From: an uncultured Fidelibacterota bacterium
GTDB taxonomy: Bacteria > Fidelibacterota > Marinisomatia > Marinisomatales > UBA8229
DNA: 7,398 bases
Reading direction: 5' to 3'
Assembly: GCA_913054425.1 (NCBI GenBank)
Contig: CAJXJG010000085.1
Coordinates: forward strand, 1-7,398
The notes beneath the pieces are model-generated. The model had not been told where the DNA came from. It saw only the letters and a list, made by a program, of their open reading frames with translations, and did not search any database. This document shows positions 6,601-7,398 of the stretch, piece by piece; position 1 is the stretch's first letter, and each line of letters opens with the position of its first letter. Position numbers and translations under genes: made by a program.

Positions 6601-7398
6601 CACCACCGATACATTGAGATTCCAAATAAGCGAAGAATACCGTGATCTGAATATTACACTTGCTGGTTCTGAAAAAATTCCGAGCCAGGATGGATTGAGT
6701 TTTACAGCAGCACACACTTTTATTGGGAATGAAGATGAAGGATGGGTCCAATTTTCCATTTCGATGACTGATTTGGCAGGAAACGAATCAGTTGAATTAA
6801 CTGACACTCAAAATGGATCTCGTGTTCGGTTCGATGGAACAGCCCCAGAATTACCCTGGGTTAATTTTTATAGTAACAATATTAATGATTCAACATTGTG
6901 CATTTCTGGAGATTCACTATATCTCCATTATACAATAAGCGAAACATTGAGGACTGGAGTAATTACAATTGCGGGCAACTCACCTGATATTTCTGATACT
7001 TCAGATGGGGTCTTTAAATCAGTTTATGGAATGACCGGTGATGAAGATGAAGGATTTATTCCCTTTAGTATTGGGTTTGAAGATTGGGTTGGTAATCCCG
7101 GTGATACAGTTTTGGTCTCTACAAATGGCAGTAGTGTTTTATTTGATATGACTCCACCGGATGATTTTACCCTTGGCGAAATTTTGCCCAAGACGGGCAT
7201 TGAAGTCTCAGGATATTGGAACGCGTCTAATCAATATTTAGAAGTCAATATTCCAATTCCTAATGATGCTACACTTGCCAATGGTGGGATTCAACTCCAA
7301 TCATCGCCAGATATTATTTTTTATTTTTCAAATATAGCTGACGCAACAATGATAGATGAGAGTGACCTAGGAACAGGCAAAAGAATATCTGTTTTCAG
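644..7398 (+). CDS. Giant secreted Ig-like repeat protein with inserted lectin-like domains (3' end outside window)
   Basis: The frame is open for 2251 codons plus two bases and no stop occurs before the window ends. The start is fixed by ATGA overlap with the lipoprotein gene, a strong ribosome site and in-frame stops just upstream. Order: signal peptide (residues 1-18, M-R-K-I-I-V-L-I-I-L-S-M-A), jellyroll (about 19-176), then Ig-like repeats of two types in the order A1 B1 A2 A3 B2 A4 A5 B3 A6-A11 B4. A LamG-type domain splits B1 (about 327-541) and a second ConA-like domain splits A3 (about 812-1036). The protein is very acidic and rich in Asp, Asn, Thr and Ser, with only four Cys in 2251 residues, typical of extracellular calcium-tolerant beta-sandwich fibres. 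No catalytic motif is visible. It is most likely a secreted or surface adhesin or matrix protein that displays lectin-like domains on a repeat stalk. Export route and C-terminal anchor cannot be seen. Exact function is inference. Confidence 0.93.
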   Translation, partial: MRKIIVLIILSMAIPGFGEELYYQDFSTGSWPTGYAFEGNWQIGNNWDGNDTPPAAIYNWTPRQTNFEHNMTTDYIDVGENESVLVQFDFALDFYDEDELNGLRISYHGGTDWVTVLDYAIGPDAGDVDVSRRTESFTADIESGADLQIRWTAYGDDSYAINGWIVDNIQVLTLPKLTSVTIESANEDPATATAGTNIWLNFMVDSELSIDPYVQINGTACNIDNLGSTNWVAYYTVTELDPDGPLQFTIDFTDINGIDGKTVKETTNGSKVIVDNSDPPGFTVGTVTVSGGTVAENIWNSTNTEVQMDVGVPQDSAVIDFDYTVGNSLLFDGMNDQVTIPGIAEYQATDALTVEVWVKPNSYSDNEGFLNYAMDNGASEAGFGFVYFATGWRFYLKTNSNTIEYSNMAEASTPVGQWTHLAATFDGNQVVIFRNGAAIDSADALGNIDWTNAPDNLTLGNFSKDGSVGYFDGMIDEVRIWSVVRSAFQIKASKESSLNGDETGLIGYWPIDIGSGNEIADSSSNGNNGTVNGASWITEDSPIYFQDPVFDTGVIVGSSFQLRGRIGLNAFEGFGLKDTITINDFNTGTMVVSGSESDFEAIANFAHDSTAQLSAYLFDVAGNFSEGDTSTTELVIDLIANSPDPVTISSNNNFSHLAKTGDIITITMAYDEDVETPEVTVDGNNADEETDLGSEQFSSTYTLGGAEADGSLNFILTTTDYLGNPGTHSGSTDGSTVVFDGTEPIVSPMTIISSNADPQWAKVGDTVRLDIGADEILFETDVTLAGATMTLYDTTESVYNGSSECSGGEIVTDNLKLWLDADDVDGDGISEGMNEDNLLGSEVVIWVDKSGNGSDVSEVAGLGLPDLVQNQFNGNNSLMFSRSQEDVLVHDLGAGKWTANEYSLFIVFQMIGTPQNYDSFFSNGDNNNGDFFQITQLNGVFRFLSNGQIDFEPWDNELKLYGVLGSTTSTTTIVDGNEVNSSNMTNGRNFDKYKINWNRLNYQHSDSYIAEVLLYDRELNQGELTKTYKYLGNKYGKDFSKDTTVVHTKREMTITDPEGMIAINITHNDCAGNDGTPISETTDGSYVIFDRTAPTEFTVDTVISTGGNTIENAWNSTNTGLNVFIPVASDTTLKNGWVQVWTKIGNNAFEKLGTTFALSQADLNTSKTLTFTAAQVEAITGFAEEDTISFKAIMSDRPGNETEGNESIFRLVIDQTPPVILSSHIESNNADTTKAKVEDIISISFEVDEDVQTPTMTIASGAVTVTDLGSFKWLSTYIMLETDDEGVIAFTLDEIVDARGNPVDGVTSTTDGSQVIFDRTKPVLNNVSANSWNTWDQSWAKLNEGGRVYSNTSEGLLTISGTFNSQPTTLYLYSGTEFDLNYTFTVVDPEGPFSFEIVYTDSAGNEGEPVTNTTNESFIIFDNTYPTDFTTGEISSAGGNVVDSVWNSTNSSVEVSIPIENDSTLNNGRVQVYAKVGSNSYEKIGNYEFIQSGEVGATKTISLPRDSIVALVGYAENDILSFKSHLFDIPGNETEGAESATILLIDETAPTIVSVSYESNYSDSSLATIGHEITLIFETDVEIQTPVVTISTNSATVTDLGSNQWQATYIMQDSDEEGIILFQIDTLTDSRGNPAEGTSSTTDDTQVIFDKTQPTLNPVSVISNNPDLEWAKVGDSITISFSSDDELMATTGTIVTQAAIVTDLGGNSFTAKYEMTEADPEGEIEFEIIVTDLVGLNSDPVSETTDETSVIFDRTLPELDYVHIESSNINNTSIGISGNDVYLTFTPNEPLILDSMVVTISETPATVAESEGSYTSKITLTGAEADGILSFSVDFKDSAGNPGNQVTSTTDDSYVNHDILPPEINYVSIASNNPDTSWAKVGDSIFVTFIATEVLDNITVTIAGVSTGYDNPSTAKYRGLYVMSEDDNEGAITLYISYTDLGGASGPDADTTTNETEVLFDRTTPDFSLTEMNTNNVYGDTLAGIGTTDTLRFQISEEYRDLNITLAGSEKIPSQDGLSFTAAHTFIGNEDEGWVQFSISMTDLAGNESVELTDTQNGSRVRFDGTAPELPWVNFYSNNINDSTLCISGDSLYLHYTISETLRTGVITIAGNSPDISDTSDGVFKSVYGMTGDEDEGFIPFSIGFEDWVGNPGDTVLVSTNGSSVLFDMTPPDDFTLGEILPKTGIEVSGYWNASNQYLEVNIPIPNDATLANGGIQLQSSPDIIFYFSNIADATMIDESDLGTGKRISVF
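698..1171 (+). other. N-terminal jellyroll domain (MAM / choice-of-anchor-like)
   Basis: Residues about 19-176 open with E-E-L-Y-Y-Q-D-F-S-T-G-S-W-P and close with I-N-G-W-I-V-D-N-I-Q-V-L. This start ('F-x-x-G-x-x-P-x-G-W-x...') and end ('W-x-x-D-N/D-I/V-x-V') are the hallmark of the MAM / choice-of-anchor J type jellyroll found at the front of secreted bacterial proteins. Between them, V-L-V-Q-F-D-F-A-L-D-F-Y-D and L-R-I-S-Y-H-G-G-T-D-W form the central strands. It probably binds carbohydrate or another surface ligand, or caps the fibre. The family label is by pattern only. Confidence 0.62.
1172..1483 (+). repeat. Ig-like repeat A1
   Basis: Residues 177-280 form the first type A repeat (104 residues). 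It keeps S-V-T-I-E-S-A-N-E-D at the front, Y-x-V-T-E-L-D-P-D-G in the middle, F-T-D-I-N-G-I-D-G and V-I-V-D-N-S-D-P-P at the end. The W-A-K-V-G-D core of later copies is replaced by T-A-T-A-G-T. It carries one of only four Cys in the protein (residue 221). Confidence 0.75.
1484..2575 (+). repeat. Ig-like repeat B1, split by a LamG-type domain
   Basis: The first half (residues 281-326) reads G-F-T-V-G-T-V-T-V-S-G-G-T and W-N-S-T-N-T-E-V, matching B2-B4. The repeat is then broken after V-P-Q-D-S-A-V and picks up again after the inserted domain (residues 542-644). The second half has R-I-G-L-N-A-F-E, D-F-E-A-I-A-N-F-A, D-V-A-G-N-F-S-E-G and L-V-I-D, aligning with K-I-G-N-N-A-F-E, V-E-A-I-T-G-F-A, D-R-P-G-N-E-T-E-G and L-V-I-D of B2. 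The two halves together account for one normal B repeat plus linkers. Confidence 0.75.
1622..2266 (+). other. LamG-type concanavalin A-like domain inserted in repeat B1
   Basis: Residues about 327-541 carry the standard LamG/ConA-like series: N-S-L-L-F-D-G-M-N-D-Q-V at the front, L-T-V-E-V-W-V-K-P (Trp357), G-Q-W-T-H-L-A-A-T-F-D-G (Trp418), V-V-I-F-R-N-G, Y-F-D-G-M-I-D-E-V-R-I-W (472-481 region) and G-L-I-G-Y-W-P-I-D (Trp509), ending D-S-S-S-N-G-N-N-G-T. The order and spacing fit a complete domain of about 200 residues. Domains of this family bind glycans or proteins and are mostly non-catalytic outside glycoside hydrolases; no hydrolase acid pair is evident here. It is complete and in frame within the B1 repeat. 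Confidence 0.88.
2576..2875 (+). repeat. Ig-like repeat A2
   Basis: Residues 645-744 (100 residues). S-S-N-N-N at the front, L-A-K-T-G-D-I-I-T-I-T in place of W-A-K-V-G-D, D-E-D-V-E-T-P-E-V-T-V, T-D-L-G-S, G-A-E-A-D-G, T-T-D-Y-L-G-N-P-G, and V-V-F-D-G-T-E-P at the end. It is the shortest A copy. Confidence 0.82.
2876..3925 (+). repeat. Ig-like repeat A3, split by a second ConA-like domain
   Basis: The first part (residues 745-811) has the full S-S-N-A-D-P-Q-W-A-K-V-G-D core and V-T-L-A-G-A-T, then leaves the repeat pattern at about the V-T-D-L-G-G hairpin of other copies. After the inserted domain it resumes (residues 1037-1094) with R-E-M-T-I-T-D-P-E-G, N-D-C-A-G-N-D-G, S-E-T-T-D-G-S and V-I-F-D-R-T-A-P, which match Y-E-M-T-E-A-D-P-E-G through V-I-F-D-R-T-L-P of A7. 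The two parts sum to a normal A repeat with short linkers. One Cys lies on each side of the insert (805 and 1070). Confidence 0.8.
3077..3751 (+). other. Second ConA-like lectin/glucanase-fold domain, inserted in repeat A3
   Basis: Residues about 812-1036 start L-K-L-W-L-D-A-D-D-V-D-G-D-G (Trp818), then V-V-I-W-V-D-K-S-G-N-G, G-N-N-S-L-M-F, Y-S-L-F-I-V-F-Q, and close with S-Y-I-A-E-V-L-L-Y-D-R-E-L-N and K-Y-L-G-N-K-Y-G. This 'L-W-L-D-A... W-x-D-K-S-G-N-G ... I-A-E-V-L-x-Y-D-R-x-L' series is the usual signature of a ConA-like lectin/glucanase subfamily distinct from the LamG copy at 1622. The D-A-D-D-V-D-G-D-G stretch resembles a calcium-binding loop. A binding rather than catalytic role is likely; the ligand is unknown. 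Confidence 0.8.
3926..4297 (+). repeat. Ig-like repeat B2
   Basis: Residues 1095-1218, 124 residues and uninterrupted, so a good reference for the B type. Key parts: F-T-V-D-T-V-I-S-T-G-G-N, W-N-S-T-N-T-G-L-N-V, N-G-W-V-Q-V-W-T-K-I-G-N-N-A-F-E-K-L-G, V-E-A-I-T-G-F-A-E-E-D, S-F-K-A, R-P-G-N-E-T-E-G-N-E-S and V-I-D-Q-T-P-P. It is longer than type A by about 20 residues in the middle. Confidence 0.85.
4298..4609 (+). repeat. Ig-like repeat A4
   Basis: Residues 1219-1322 (104 residues). I-E-S-N-N-A-D-T-T-K-A-K-V-E-D, D-E-D-V-Q-T-P-T-M-T-I, V-T-V-T-D-L-G-S, T-Y-I-M-L-E-T-D-D-E-G, D-A-R-G-N-P-V-D-G, S-T-T-D-G-S-Q-V-I-F-D-R-T-K-P. Its closest relative in the window is A6, which shares Q-T-P, T-V-T-D-L-G-S, T-Y-I-M and R-G-N-P. 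Confidence 0.87.
4610..4921 (+). repeat. Ig-like repeat A5 (divergent)
   Basis: Residues 1323-1426 (104 residues). The end is typical (V-V-D-P-E-G, Y-T-D-S-A-G-N-E-G, T-T-N-E-S-F-I-I-F-D-N-T-Y-P) but the first half departs from the family: S-W-A-K-L-N-E-G-G-R-V-Y-S-N-T keeps W-A-K but loses V-G-D, and T-L-Y-L-Y-S-G-T-E-F replaces the V-T-I strand. It is probably a specialised or drifting copy. Confidence 0.75.
4922..5293 (+). repeat. Ig-like repeat B3
   Basis: Residues 1427-1550, 124 residues, the same length as B2. F-T-T-G-E-I-S-S-A-G-G-N-V, W-N-S-T-N-S-S-V-E-V, N-G-R-V-Q-V-Y-A-K-V-G-S-N-S-Y-E-K-I-G, V-G-Y-A-E-N-D, S-F-K-S-H, I-P-G-N-E-T-E-G-A-E-S and I-D-E-T-A-P-T. B2 and B3 also share a 12-base identity at the Trp-Asn-Ser-Thr codons (TTGGAATTCAAC). 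Confidence 0.87.
5294..5605 (+). repeat. Ig-like repeat A6
   Basis: Residues 1551-1654 (104 residues). Y-E-S-N-Y-S-D-S-S-L-A-T-I-G-H, V-E-I-Q-T-P-V-V-T-I, A-T-V-T-D-L-G-S-N-Q-W-Q-A-T-Y-I-M, D-E-E-G-I-I-L-F, D-S-R-G-N-P-A-E-G and V-I-F-D-K-T-Q-P. Like A4, its best match, it directly follows a B repeat. Confidence 0.87.
5606..5914 (+). repeat. Ig-like repeat A7
   Basis: Residues 1655-1757 (103 residues). A textbook copy: V-I-S-N-N-P-D-L-E-W-A-K-V-G-D-S-I-T-I-S-F, D-D-E-L, A-I-V-T-D-L-G-G-N-S-F, Y-E-M-T-E-A-D-P-E-G, V-T-D-L-V-G-L-N-S and V-I-F-D-R-T-L-P. It is the best reference for locating the insertion point in A3. Confidence 0.87.
5915..6229 (+). repeat. Ig-like repeat A8
   Basis: Residues 1758-1862 (105 residues). 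H-I-E-S-S-N-I-N-N-T-S-I-G-I-S-G-N-D-V-Y-L-T-F replaces the W-A-K-V-G-D core. It keeps L-T-G-A-E-A-D-G, F-K-D-S-A-G-N-P-G and S-T-T-D-D-S. The end reads V-N-H-D-I-L-P-P rather than V-I-F-D-R-T-x-P, so both ends have drifted. Confidence 0.82.
6230..6538 (+). repeat. Ig-like repeat A9
   Basis: Residues 1863-1965 (103 residues). Y-V-S-I-A-S-N-N-P-D-T-S-W-A-K-V-G-D-S-I, A-T-E-V-L, I-T-V-T-I-A-G, Y-V-M-S-E-D-D-N-E-G, Y-T-D-L-G-G, T-T-N-E-T-E-V-L-F-D-R-T-T-P. The core is very like A7. Confidence 0.86.
6539..6847 (+). repeat. Ig-like repeat A10
   Basis: Residues 1966-2068 (103 residues). The front is altered: N-T-N-N-V-Y-G-D-T-L-A-G-I-G-T-T-D replaces S-N-N-x-D and W-A-K-V-G-D. The later parts are typical: I-T-L-A-G-S, G-N-E-D-E-G-W-V-Q-F, M-T-D-L-A-G-N-E-S and V-R-F-D-G-T-A-P. 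Confidence 0.82.
6848..7159 (+). repeat. Ig-like repeat A11
   Basis: Residues 2069-2172 (104 residues). Y-S-N-N-I-N-D-S-T-L-C-I-S-G-D-S-L-Y-L-H-Y at the front, V-I-T-I-A-G-N-S, T-G-D-E-D-E-G-F-I-P-F, V-G-N-P-G-D, V-L-F-D-M-T-P-P at the end. It has an isolated Cys (residue 2086). Its C-I-S-G-D front resembles the I-S-G-N-D of A8, which suggests a subtype within the A series. Confidence 0.84.
7160..7398 (+). repeat. Ig-like repeat B4 (cut by window end)
   Basis: Residues 2173-2251 are the first 79 residues of a fourth B repeat: F-T-L-G-E-I-L-P-K-T-G, Y-W-N-A-S-N-Q-Y-L-E-V-N-I-P-I-P-N-D-A-T-L-A-N-G, then I-Q-L-Q-S-S. The W-N-S-T-N core is W-N-A-S-N here. The remaining 45 or so residues and anything downstream lie outside the window. 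Confidence 0.83.

Noticed and set aside
2824..6807. Several minus-strand open frames of 60-87 codons opposite the Ig-like repeats
   Set aside because: They recur at similar places because the repeats recur, and mirror the plus-strand codons (for example runs of Ser, Val and Thr). They are antisense shadows and none has a supported start.
7300..7398. A C-terminal sorting signal or terminator near the window end
   Set aside because: The sequence here is still mid-repeat (B4) and open. No stop codon or hairpin with a T-run is present, so the true end is outside the window.

Overview
The window is almost entirely one tightly packed, plus-strand coding run. It holds the tail of an unidentified gene (ends at 80), a small predicted lipoprotein with a cohesin-like beta-sandwich (84-647), and the first 2251 codons of a giant secreted repeat protein. 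That protein starts at 644 and is still open when the window ends at 7398. I see no RNA gene, transposon, CRISPR array, promoter or terminator. Gaps between genes are 3 bases and then a 4-base ATGA overlap, so the three genes look like one transcription unit.

The giant protein begins with a signal peptide and a MAM/choice-of-anchor-type jellyroll. It continues as a chain of two kinds of immunoglobulin-like repeat. Type A (11 copies, about 100-105 residues, core S-N-N-x-D, W-A-K-V-G-D, D-x-E-G, V-I-F-D-x-T-x-P) alternates irregularly with type B (4 copies, 124 residues when uninterrupted, core W-N-S-T-N, G-N-E-T-E-G, V-I-D-x-T-x-P). The order is A1 B1 A2 A3 B2 A4 A5 B3 A6 A7 A8 A9 A10 A11 B4(partial). 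The most notable point is that two repeats are split by whole concanavalin A-like domains. A LamG-type domain sits inside B1, and a different 'LWLDA-DVDGDG...W-DKSGNG' ConA-like domain sits inside A3. In both cases the interrupted repeat resumes on the far side.

Likely job (inference): the giant protein is an extracellular fibre or stalk that displays carbohydrate- or surface-binding lectin-like domains. It is co-translated with a surface lipoprotein that could anchor, partner or regulate it. No enzyme active site is visible. The true C-terminus, which may carry a sorting signal, dockerin or anchor, lies outside the window.

Organism: the DNA is AT-leaning, with strong Shine-Dalgarno sites and a lipoprotein of the 'C-x-L-D-N-P-V-D' style. 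Giant Ig-repeat proteins of this A/B style are familiar to me from marine, uncultured FCB-group bacteria such as Marinimicrobia (SAR406). This is a recollection of style, not a search result, so the assignment is tentative.
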